Part shown: piece after piece, positions 17,201 through 22,776 of the stretch
Numbering within the stretch: position 1 is the first letter of the stretch
Layout: each line of letters starts with the position of its first letter
Virus record (IMG/VR): IMGVR_UViG_3300018868_000395
Location: 1-24,169 of that record
Origin: a virus
Direction: 5' to 3' (one strand)
Length of the DNA stretch: 24,169 nt
Notes under the pieces: generated by a model
The model's database searches: none
The model's input: the letters and a program-made list of their open reading frames with translations, nothing else
Told to the model about the DNA's origin: nothing
Program-made: the position numbers and the translations under genes

Positions 17201-17341
17201 ATTATAGCAATTTTTGGAGGAAGAATACATAAAATAAATTTTAATAATAATTACACAGAATTTTCATCTATAAGAGAAGATGATTTACTTATTGTAACTG
17301 GAAAATTAATAACTGAGAATAACATTTCCGAATTTAATTAA
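14294..17341 (+). CDS. Four-domain glycan enzyme: GT8-methyltransferase-GT32-FkbM methyltransferase
   Basis: A 1015-aa fusion that probably builds and methylates a surface glycan. (1) About 1-260: glycogenin-like GT8 with NKILYLDTDI (DxD at 97-99), DTSGFTTGMLLFN and HHFPGGPGNYGHK. (2) About 290-460: class I methyltransferase with VMEIGFNAGFST (325-335), CFDLG, DLIHIDGGH (392-400) and MDDYDF. (3) About 470-680: GT32/OCH1-like with KVLFQTHKKPP, GAHKADLFRYYYIYVRGG and MDSD (DxD at 554-556). (4) About 695-900: FkbM-like methyltransferase with LGSKHDGGYII, SCGIGQD and LKMDIEGSEF (794-802). A C-terminal beta-rich domain (935-1010) is of unknown use. All four catalytic signatures look intact. The open frame extends up to 14099 inside the previous gene, but the ATG at 14294 starts exactly at the GT8 fold. 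The gene is even more AT-rich than its neighbours. Confidence 0.93.
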   Translation: MNCIFCCVFNQEKYVDMFFLLLESIFIYGNLDCNTHVLVYTSTSFMNKIKQSHLFNNEKIKFEINDNYNDIDKACKARLDVFKFASIINYNKILYLDTDILVKDSINKVFDVCKDDILYVLEEGNIANFHFNNIQPLSVVGDHWGRTLFGDELVNYNDTSGFTTGMLLFNNCEKIKNLFDKINEDIIKRPYSFDCFDQPYIVYNAFKYNLYNNKILKNFAVNCDKNIYSDKVIHHFPGGPGNYGHKIENMKIFLDSIKDFTICNAINDAKNYINMNLLPIINNCGELLEGNIFMSHHTTTYTDTFLNKTKNISNIVLNKNLKDVMEIGFNAGFSTLLMLLSNPNINITCFDLGEHTYTMPCYEKMKETFGDRINIIIGDSTKTLQNVNTIYDLIHIDGGHSTEVANSDIINSYRLSRRGTILIMDDYDFPNLHNLWDNYIIKYNLKNLHINVYNTVYHDIKYVDAINAPISKVLFQTHKKPPDKYVLDMIKNILPCDWKYEFYNDENIIQFFIDNPITELPYIINKFNSFNNGAHKADLFRYYYIYVRGGFFMDSDVMLYTNIDTIVKNYDFISVNSSINPGAIFQGVIGASPGNKIIKEALFHAYNISTQILDKEYHSLCRELYNIITRDDFGYNIKLYEEKIINNSVAGVYNGEILLFKHYWRDKIIPYLYTDWNNYNKYELDMFDFRVLTTYTIPNNMVRLGSKHDGGYIIADGFDYDLFISCGIGQDIKFEESFLDIHKIKCVAVDGTIETFPYNRNDIEWIPKNVGYFNTEKTTNLKEYMQGSKKIFLKMDIEGSEFNWIESMKETELDNISQIAIEIYWPFDIYRMNMLKKLNNTHYIIHIHGNNYCDRDIPKGMKSGRTYDGTVTINNPGLPTIKLPEVLELTYINKKLIDNLLVQIKEIQFPTYLDFPNNPSAPDIQFSIAVLPVLENKTYSWGNSYIKFLDNFKMSAFGQGEYKIIDKDNIIAIFGGRIHKINFNNNYTEFSSIREDDLLIVTGKLITENNISEFN

Positions 17342-17360
17342 AATATTTACATTTTAATAA
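17342..17360 (+). promoter_or_regulatory. 19-bp spacer with TTTACATT element
   Basis: AATATTTACATTTTAATAA is the entire gap between the glycan enzyme and module protein 2. It is nearly the same as the spacer at 11861-11878, also before an ATGAG start. A short shared promoter is the simplest reading. Confidence 0.45.
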
Positions 17361-18071
17361 ATGAGTAGGCGTAAATTAAAATACGGTAGTCAAGATTGGT
17401 TTGATACTATCTATTCTGAAATAAGAGTTCCGCAAGAACCATTATTTCCTCGAGAACAAATGAATGTAAACGTGATGTATCCCCAGATGGCCCCGTGCCC
17501 ACCTGGTTATAGGTACAGACCAAAGCGCAAACCTGGTCAGCGAAAATGTACTAAAGAAACCATTAAATCCGTTCTTAGTTTTCTTCAGATGTTAGCAACA
17601 CAAAATAGAATTTCAATTTTTAAACCAAGAAAAGACAAAAAGGGCTACACAAGAACTTTATTGACTATACCTCAACTAAAGTCTAGATTAACAAGACATG
17701 GAATAAGTTACAAAAACAGTCAATTCGGAATGCAATCTCTAGATGCTACATCCAGGGCTATGAGAAGATCAGCATTAAGGTCGGGAAACGCTCCTTATAC
17801 AAATGTATATTCAGAAATTTCAGATTTGACTTCAAGGAATCCAGGAAGGACATCTGAAGCAGCAAGGGGATCGGCGATTTTGGTTTCAGCAGTGAGGGCA
17901 GCACAAATTGCAGAGATGAGGGCAGCAGCTGCGAGAATGAGAGAAATGTTAGAAGCACGTCGCGCAGCTGCGAGGGCACGATATAGAGAGCAGCAGTTAA
18001 CTGGAAGAGGTGGTAGCGGAGACTTCGAAGACACTACTTCTACCCGGGCAATAGAATACGATTACGATTGA
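17361..18071 (+). CDS. Module protein 2: probable virion protein
   Basis: A 236-aa protein of unknown family, basic in the middle. The N-terminus (SQDWFDTIYSEIRVP) resembles that of module protein 3. A two-cysteine element, CPPGYRYRPKRKPGQRKC, lies at 46-63. Residues 72-119 are the shared module, followed by SQFGMQS. Then comes a Ser/Arg/Ala-rich helix with EMRAAAARMREMLEARRAAA, and the tail GGSGDFEDTTSTR with an acidic end EYDYD. The Ala/Arg helix could be coiled-coil. No enzymatic motif is present. It looks like a small structural or genome-associated protein related to the two neighbouring module proteins. The DNA just after the stop is a decayed copy of the helix-coding segment. Confidence 0.8.
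   Translation: MSRRKLKYGSQDWFDTIYSEIRVPQEPLFPREQMNVNVMYPQMAPCPPGYRYRPKRKPGQRKCTKETIKSVLSFLQMLATQNRISIFKPRKDKKGYTRTLLTIPQLKSRLTRHGISYKNSQFGMQSLDATSRAMRRSALRSGNAPYTNVYSEISDLTSRNPGRTSEAARGSAILVSAVRAAQIAEMRAAAARMREMLEARRAAARARYREQQLTGRGGSGDFEDTTSTRAIEYDYD
17574..17717 (+). repeat. Shared module, copy 2 (coding)
   Basis: Encodes residues 72-119 of module protein 2. In the 88-nt core (17628-17715) I count 5 differences from copy 1 and 7 from copy 3; the only residue change is Asn to His. Confidence 0.9.
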
Positions 18072-18104
18072 GAGAAAGGGTAGAAGCACATCGCACAGCT
18101 ACAA
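18069..18104 (+). pseudogene. Decayed duplicate of the module protein 2 Ala/Arg helix segment
   Basis: Positions 18069-18104 align without gaps to 17938-17973, with 30 of 36 bases identical by hand count. The copy begins exactly at the TGA stop of module protein 2 but in another frame; read in the matching frame it would encode REXXEAHRTAT and then stop. It looks like the end of a former, different C-terminus, or a slip-duplicated fragment. Confidence 0.65.
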
Positions 18105-18140
18105 TTTAAAATATTTTTAAAATATTTATAATATAATAAA

Positions 18141-19247
18141 ATGAGTTATAGACGCGGAGCGCCGTATAGTTACAATGATTGGTTGCGAGATATTCGCGTA
18201 GAACTAAATATTCCCCCAGGTGGGAGTGAAGCATATCTTAGAGATAAAGCAAAATACGATAAAATTAAATCTAAAAATGTAAGATGCCCACCTGGTTACA
18301 AATACAGACCAAACCGCAAACCTGGTCAAAGAAAGTGCATCAAAGAAAAAGTTAGAATATATCTCAGGTTTCTTCAAGGGTTAGCAACACAAAACGACAT
18401 TTCTATTTTTAAAATGAGAAAAGACAAAAAGGGATACACAAGAACTTTATTGACTATACCACAACTAAAGTCTAGATTAACTCGTAATGGAATAAGTTAT
18501 AAAATGAAAACATATAAGTTCGGAGTTTTACAACCAACAAGGAGCACATCCGATTCAAGAAATATCCGTAGAGATACTGAAGACGCACTCCGTGAGATGT
18601 GGAATCAACGCCGAAACCGTGTGCGGGAACGTATGCGTAGAGAAATTGCCGGAGATATTATTTTTCCAGACCGCCCGTGGCATAGAGTAGCACCCCCTTA
18701 TGCGACTACTATACAAAGATATGCCCGCGGAATGATTGCGAGAAATCCACCAGGTGCTGGAGCAGCATTCGGAGTTTTACCAATGGGAGGAGGTAAGGGT
18801 CCAGAAGAACCGGAAGATCCTAGAATAGCTGCATATGCAATTGAGAAGAAACGAAAAATTGCTGAACAAAATAGAAAATGGCGTGCAGCAAAAGCCGTAG
18901 AAACTGCTGACAAATATGAAGCAATAAGAGAAGCCGGAATGGATAGAGCAGCAGCAGACGCTATTCGCTACATGGGTATGACTCCTAGAGAGATAGCAAC
19001 GGAACAGGCAAGACAGCGCAGAAAACTCGCTAAACAAGCAAAAGAATACATGGCAGCACAAGCGGCAGCACAAGCTTTACTTGCTTCAGCATCTGGCGCA
19101 GGTTCGAGTTCGAGCGGCGCGGGACCTAGTTCGGCTGGATTAGATTTTACAATACCGGATGTCGATTTTGGTAGAACGAGATATAATTATAATTATGGAT
19201 ATAGTTATCCACGAAATTATTACGGAATACGCGAAGTGTGGCAGTAA
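18141..19247 (+). CDS. Module protein 3: probable virion protein with an IQ-like motif
   Basis: A 368-aa protein. The N-terminus (YNDWLRDIRVELNIPPGG) resembles that of module protein 2. CPPGYKYRPNRKPGQRKC lies at 49-66, the shared module at 75-122, and YKFGVLQP follows. After an Arg-rich stretch (153-168) there is an exact IQxxxRGxxxR match, IQRYARGMIAR (191-201), then AAFGVLPMGGGKG. Residues 230-315 form a long charged, Ala-rich helix, probably coiled-coil. A Ser/Gly/Ala linker leads to a Tyr/Asn-rich tail (RYNYNYGYSYPRNYYG). The composition suggests a structural, perhaps genome- or scaffold-associated protein; no known family is assigned. Upstream, AAATATTT occurs twice (18116-18126 region), and the start is ATGAG. 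Confidence 0.8.
   Translation: MSYRRGAPYSYNDWLRDIRVELNIPPGGSEAYLRDKAKYDKIKSKNVRCPPGYKYRPNRKPGQRKCIKEKVRIYLRFLQGLATQNDISIFKMRKDKKGYTRTLLTIPQLKSRLTRNGISYKMKTYKFGVLQPTRSTSDSRNIRRDTEDALREMWNQRRNRVRERMRREIAGDIIFPDRPWHRVAPPYATTIQRYARGMIARNPPGAGAAFGVLPMGGGKGPEEPEDPRIAAYAIEKKRKIAEQNRKWRAAKAVETADKYEAIREAGMDRAAADAIRYMGMTPREIATEQARQRRKLAKQAKEYMAAQAAAQALLASASGAGSSSSGAGPSSAGLDFTIPDVDFGRTRYNYNYGYSYPRNYYGIREVWQ
18363..18506 (+). repeat. Shared module, copy 3 (coding)
   Basis: Encodes residues 75-122 of module protein 3. The 88-nt core (18417-18504) differs from copy 1 at 9 positions, all synonymous. Confidence 0.9.
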
Positions 19248-19249
19248 AT

Positions 19250-19318
19250 TACACTTACACTTACACTTACATTTAAAATAAATTAATGAAATGAATTGAA
19301 TTGAAATGAATTGAATTT
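19250..19318. repeat. Short tandem repeats after module protein 3
   Basis: Just after the TAA stop, ACACTT occurs three times followed by ACATTT (19250-19274), then a GAAATGAATTGAATT duplication (about 19288-19318). These fill the first half of the gap before the primase gene. Confidence 0.75.
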
Positions 19319-19333
19319 AGCGTAATTATTTAA

Positions 19334-19364
19334 AATTATATATAGACATAAGATATATATAATT
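19334..19364. terminator. 11-bp stem-loop upstream of the primase gene
   Basis: AATTATATATA (19334-19344) pairs with TATATATAATT (19354-19364) around a 9-nt loop, 7 nt before the primase ATG. It could be a 3'-end hairpin of module protein 3 or part of the primase promoter; alternating AT makes chance pairing likely too. Confidence 0.35.
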
Positions 19365-19371
19365 AATAATA

Positions 19372-20598
19372 ATGGATAATCCACTAAAACTCTGGTTTTA
19401 TTCAACTGGAAAAATTGTAACAGACACATCACTAACCACGCATTATTCTATGGAAGGTTTTAAACTTAATTTATCTGACGACTACACTACATTTCAAGAA
19501 CTTTACGCTAAACATATAAAATGTAAAAATTGTTTAGTTGAGAAAAAAACTGAAAAATTTCCACTTTTTATAGATTTTGATGTACTTTCTGAAATTATTA
19601 TAGATGAAGAACCGTATTTGAAATGTATTCAAGATGTAATCTTTAATATATATAATATAAAAGATCTTAAATGTATTTCAACTATTCCGAATAAAAATAT
19701 TGAGATTGTGAAAGAAGATAAAACTTTTATAAAACAGGGTTATCACTTTCACTGGCCAGATTTAATTGTAGACGTAGAGACTGCTATTAAAATTCGCAGT
19801 AATATATTAACTAGTATTAAGACTATATTTGGAAAAGTTGATCATTTCGATAATGATTGGGAAAAAATTATCGATAAATGTGTATACAAGAAAAATGGAC
19901 TTAGATTAATAGGATCTGATAAATGTACTATCGCAGATAATACTCGAGTATACGAAGATCGTGTATACATTTTAAAAAACGTATACATCGGTAAAAATTT
20001 AAATAAAGAATTGATAGAATATTATACAAACAATATTCTTGAACTTGTTAAAGATACAAGTGTAAGAAGCAATAAAACTGAAATAACACAATATATCAAT
20101 TTAACAGAATATGAAGAGGAGGAAAATTTAATTTCTAATTCTGAAATTGTTCCCCTATCCAAAAATAGTGTAGTATATTCTGAAATAAAAAAATTTTTCA
20201 AAAATCATGCAACGGGATATAACGTAGAAGATCTAGGTAATATCTCGAAGGTAAATGGTAAAGATATGTACTTAATATATACAAAATCTAAGTATTGCCA
20301 AAATATAAAAGGATCTCATAAAAATAACCACGTATTTTTTAAGCTTGACAGATCGGGGTTGTGTCAAAAATGCATGTCTCAGAGTACAGGTCTACATGGA
20401 TGTTGCAGAGACTATCAGAGTTCATATGTACCATTGAGCACAGGTGTAACTTCAGCTTTGAATTGGAAAAAACCTAAATTTACAGAAACAAATATTCAGG
20501 AATCATTCAGTTTAAATAGTCTTTTAGAAAGACTTGAAAATAGAATAGTTTCCAAGGATTCGTTCAGGGGTCCCGGAAAAAGAAGGAGCTCACAATAA
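19372..20598 (+). CDS. Stand-alone archaeo-eukaryotic primase with UL52-like zinc motif
   Basis: A 408-aa primase of the herpes UL52/NCLDV D5 N-terminal type, which makes RNA primers for viral DNA synthesis. The catalytic pattern is present: FPLFIDFDV with DFD at 68-70 (metal ligands), KQGYHFHWP (121-129, motif II His) and GLRLIGSDK (176-184, motif III). After a linker, a zinc-binding segment matches the UL52 pattern: YCQNIKGSHKNNHVFFKLD, then GLCQKC, with C309, H316, C331 and C334. In most giant viruses this domain is fused to a D5 superfamily-3 helicase; here the protein ends about 75 residues after the zinc site, so the helicase must be elsewhere or absent. The last 35 bp overlap the convergent membrane-protein gene. 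Confidence 0.88.
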   Translation: MDNPLKLWFYSTGKIVTDTSLTTHYSMEGFKLNLSDDYTTFQELYAKHIKCKNCLVEKKTEKFPLFIDFDVLSEIIIDEEPYLKCIQDVIFNIYNIKDLKCISTIPNKNIEIVKEDKTFIKQGYHFHWPDLIVDVETAIKIRSNILTSIKTIFGKVDHFDNDWEKIIDKCVYKKNGLRLIGSDKCTIADNTRVYEDRVYILKNVYIGKNLNKELIEYYTNNILELVKDTSVRSNKTEITQYINLTEYEEEENLISNSEIVPLSKNSVVYSEIKKFFKNHATGYNVEDLGNISKVNGKDMYLIYTKSKYCQNIKGSHKNNHVFFKLDRSGLCQKCMSQSTGLHGCCRDYQSSYVPLSTGVTSALNWKKPKFTETNIQESFSLNSLLERLENRIVSKDSFRGPGKRRSSQ

Positions 20599-20962
20599 AA
20601 ACAATTCCAATTAATAAACCAAATGTTAGTTTACCAGCGCTGTTCAACACTGAGTTGCAACTTAACGACGGAATTCGTGTGTTTATAAATTCTAAAACCT
20701 GATCTGAATGTAAGAAAAAGTAAAAAACAGTGATTAATAATACTAATTTTAAATTTTTTTCAGTTAAAAGTTTATCGATAAAATTATTTGTTTTAGAATC
20801 TGTATTCGTATTCGTATCTTTATCTGGTTTACCCGATACTGTATTTTTTTCAAAAGAGGCAGTATTTCCAGTCTTAGATACGTTATCTTTTTTATCTTTA
20901 TCGATTACATTTAATTCTGAATTTTTATTTAATTCATCAACTCTACATTCAAATTCGGACAT
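20564..20962 (-). CDS. Two-span membrane protein with charged N-terminal domain
   Basis: A 132-aa protein. Residues 1-65 are hydrophilic and low-complexity (Asp/Lys/Asn/Thr-rich). Two hydrophobic spans follow, about 71-86 (LKLVLLITVFYFFLHS) and 112-129 (LTFGLLIGIVFIVSSFFF). Between them lies SDQVLEFINTRIPSL. Giant viruses often encode small membrane proteins with this layout (a hydrophobic span ending in hSD, then a short IP-containing loop and a second span), so a particle inner-membrane protein is plausible; this comparison is from memory. Its 3' end overlaps the primase gene by 35 bp, tail to tail. It is divergent from the first capsid gene. Confidence 0.8.
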   Translation of the reverse strand: MSEFECRVDELNKNSELNVIDKDKKDNVSKTGNTASFEKNTVSGKPDKDTNTNTDSKTNNFIDKLLTEKNLKLVLLITVFYFFLHSDQVLEFINTRIPSLSCNSVLNSAGKLTFGLLIGIVFIVSSFFFRDP

Positions 20963-21014
20963 TTATAATTATCTTACATTTTAATACTTTTTATTTAAAC
21001 GAACTCTATTTTAT

Positions 21015-21055
21015 ATTTACATTTACATTTACATTTACATTTACATTTACATTTA
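21015..21055. repeat. 6-bp tandem repeat (ATTTAC)6-7 in a divergent promoter region
   Basis: Six ATTTAC units plus a partial one, between the divergent membrane-protein and first capsid genes. Each junction creates TTTACATT, the element found in the spacers at 11861 and 17342. It lies about 55 bp before the capsid ATG. Confidence 0.9.
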
Positions 21056-21087
21056 ATTAATTTAATTAGATTTTTTTAAAAAATTAA

Positions 21088-21106
21088 TTTGTTTTATAAT
21101 ATTAAA
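21088..21106 (+). promoter_or_regulatory. Candidate late-promoter element of capsid gene 1
   Basis: TTTGTTTTATAATATTAAA lies 2 nt before the ATG and resembles TTTCTTTTATATTATTAAA before capsid genes 2 and 3. Function inferred from sharing. Confidence 0.4.
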
Positions 21107-21108
21107 CA

Positions 21109-22656
21109 ATGGGTATCAATAATCTAGCAGTTCAGACATTTAGTTCGTCTGGGTCTCAGTCTGTAACGCGTGCAAATAAAGCAGACAGTTCTAGACAAAT
21201 AACTTCAGAATTTATATCTAGAGCCCCGGTTCAATATATTCACGGTTCTGGAATGTCTGTAATCAACGGTTCTTTAAAACAGTTGCCAGTGAATAATGCT
21301 AAAACGGAAACTTTTAGTATACCAAATAACATAGATGCCATAAGCGACATGATTTTAAATTTAACTTTATCAATTGGCGCTCCATCCACGGGGGGTTTTG
21401 ATTGTTCCGGTATATTCTATTCAAAAACTTTTCTAGTAGATATAATCGACAGAATAGAAATTAAAATGGGTGGACTTTTAATTCAGACAATTTATAACGG
21501 CGATATATATATAAGAAATTATTCAGAATTGGGAACTCTTACTACTAATGAAAATTCTTTTAAAAATAAAATTAACGCGTCTTATCTTGACACTGGTAGC
21601 ATAATAGGTTACAGTACCGGCAGTGCTCAAGAAATATCTTTTTCACTATCTATTCCATTCATAGGTAGATGTGAAACTAAAGATAGAAGCTTTCTTCAAA
21701 CTGGTTCCTTCACAAAAAATTTGACAGTAACAATTATTTATCATGAGTGTGCCTCTACCGCTGATGAAGCTAACACGGGTCTTAAATCAATTCCTTTTTT
21801 GCAAAATGGATTATCTTCGTCAACTAGAATTGATACAAAATTGTGTATATTGAGTCACATTATAACCGATACTGAGAAAAATTTCATGAAACAAAATATA
21901 GTAAATAGAGTAATGAATACGTCTACGGGAATGCGTATTGAAAAAGTTAATCGTTCAGTTGGAACGGGAACGGTAACAACAGACATCGAAATAGATCTAG
22001 ATGCTATAGATATAAATGTAACGCATATAGGATTTTGTTTAAACGTTGATGTATTTAATCAGGGTGCATCATTAACAGATACTACTGGGTATCCAAACCA
22101 AACAATTTCTACAGCATCAACCCCCCTGGGCAACGCCGACAACAACGCCGGTGCTAAAAGAATTACAGTTGAAACTTTAAAAGCTATTAGTGGATATGAA
22201 ACAAGTCAAAATAGAATAAGTTCTTCGTGGGGAGAAGCGGTTAACGATTCTACTAGCGCGGTGTTAACTTCTGGTACTAATACAATTTATAGACCAGATG
22301 TTTTAGGTGTATTCAGGGGATGGTTAGTATCTGCTGAACTTATTTTAGGAAATGAAACAACTGGGGAAATTCCACAAGCTATTTTAGCTTCAAATATCGA
22401 AGAATTTAGTTTGAAAGATACACACAAAAATTTTTATATAATTAAATTGGCGGATAAAGCTTTTAGCACAGCTGGAGTACCATTTTCTCGAATTAAAAAT
22501 AAGAGACTAGTATTAACTGTAAGAAATAATTTTTTTACTAGTGGCATAGGAACGTATGTTGCTGACAGAACCAGGGATGCAAATATTAGCGTTTGTGCAT
22601 GCGGTACCACATTGCAGATAATTAGTAATAACACTGTTTCCTTTTCTTATATTTAA
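21109..22656 (+). CDS. Capsid protein paralog 1 (double jelly-roll type)
   Basis: A 515-aa divergent capsid protein. It aligns by eye to the next gene over several blocks: an N-terminal Ser/Gly-rich stretch, a strand-rich block with IPNNIDAISDMILNLTLSI (matching the second paralog's LNSDMDVIGDLYLYC), a D(I)IDRIEIKMGGLLIQTI block (matching LFERIEFQCGTQIWQTL), and the C-terminal FYIIKLADKAFSTAGVPFSRIKN. This last block fits the classic giant-virus capsid ending in which a hydrophobic strand is followed by a small-residue loop and then fSRIdN. Length fits a double jelly-roll. The N-terminus lacks the RRHTNF-type sequence of mimivirus and phycodnavirus capsids. The inserted segment with TSTAVLTSGTN-like loops (about 325-385) may be exposed. 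Confidence 0.82.
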   Translation: MGINNLAVQTFSSSGSQSVTRANKADSSRQITSEFISRAPVQYIHGSGMSVINGSLKQLPVNNAKTETFSIPNNIDAISDMILNLTLSIGAPSTGGFDCSGIFYSKTFLVDIIDRIEIKMGGLLIQTIYNGDIYIRNYSELGTLTTNENSFKNKINASYLDTGSIIGYSTGSAQEISFSLSIPFIGRCETKDRSFLQTGSFTKNLTVTIIYHECASTADEANTGLKSIPFLQNGLSSSTRIDTKLCILSHIITDTEKNFMKQNIVNRVMNTSTGMRIEKVNRSVGTGTVTTDIEIDLDAIDINVTHIGFCLNVDVFNQGASLTDTTGYPNQTISTASTPLGNADNNAGAKRITVETLKAISGYETSQNRISSSWGEAVNDSTSAVLTSGTNTIYRPDVLGVFRGWLVSAELILGNETTGEIPQAILASNIEEFSLKDTHKNFYIIKLADKAFSTAGVPFSRIKNKRLVLTVRNNFFTSGIGTYVADRTRDANISVCACGTTLQIISNNTVSFSYI

Positions 22657-22692
22657 AATTATGAATTTGTCAGCTAAATTAACTACAACTCA

Positions 22693-22776
22693 TTTTAAAC
22701 AAATAATTTTAAATTAAATACGTATTTAATTTAAAATTATTTTCTTTTATATTATTAAATAATATAATATGTCTGG
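22693..22776. repeat. 84-bp direct repeat upstream of capsid gene 2 (copy 1)
   Basis: Identical over 84 bp to 24086-24169, including the ATG and first codons. It contains the 42-bp palindrome 22701-22742, the TTATTTTCTTTT element, and a second inverted repeat (TATATTATT-A-AATAATATA, 22748-22766) that ends 2 nt before the ATG. Confidence 0.97.
22701..22742. terminator. 42-bp perfect palindrome after capsid gene 1
   Basis: The left half AAATAATTTTAAATTAAATA, the centre CG and the exact complementary right half give a loop-free palindrome 45 bp after the capsid 1 stop. It can end capsid 1 transcripts as a hairpin and lies just upstream of the capsid 2 promoter element. The role is inferred. Confidence 0.65.

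Noticed and set aside
14294-17341. Two or more separate genes or a frameshift in the glycan enzyme
   Set aside because: The reading frame is continuous through all four domains with no internal stop, and the linkers look natural.
17795-18034. Ala/Ser-rich minus-strand reading frame inside module protein 2
   Set aside because: It is the antisense shadow of an Ala/Arg-rich coding helix with no independent support; the same holds for frames opposite module protein 3 and the topoisomerase.
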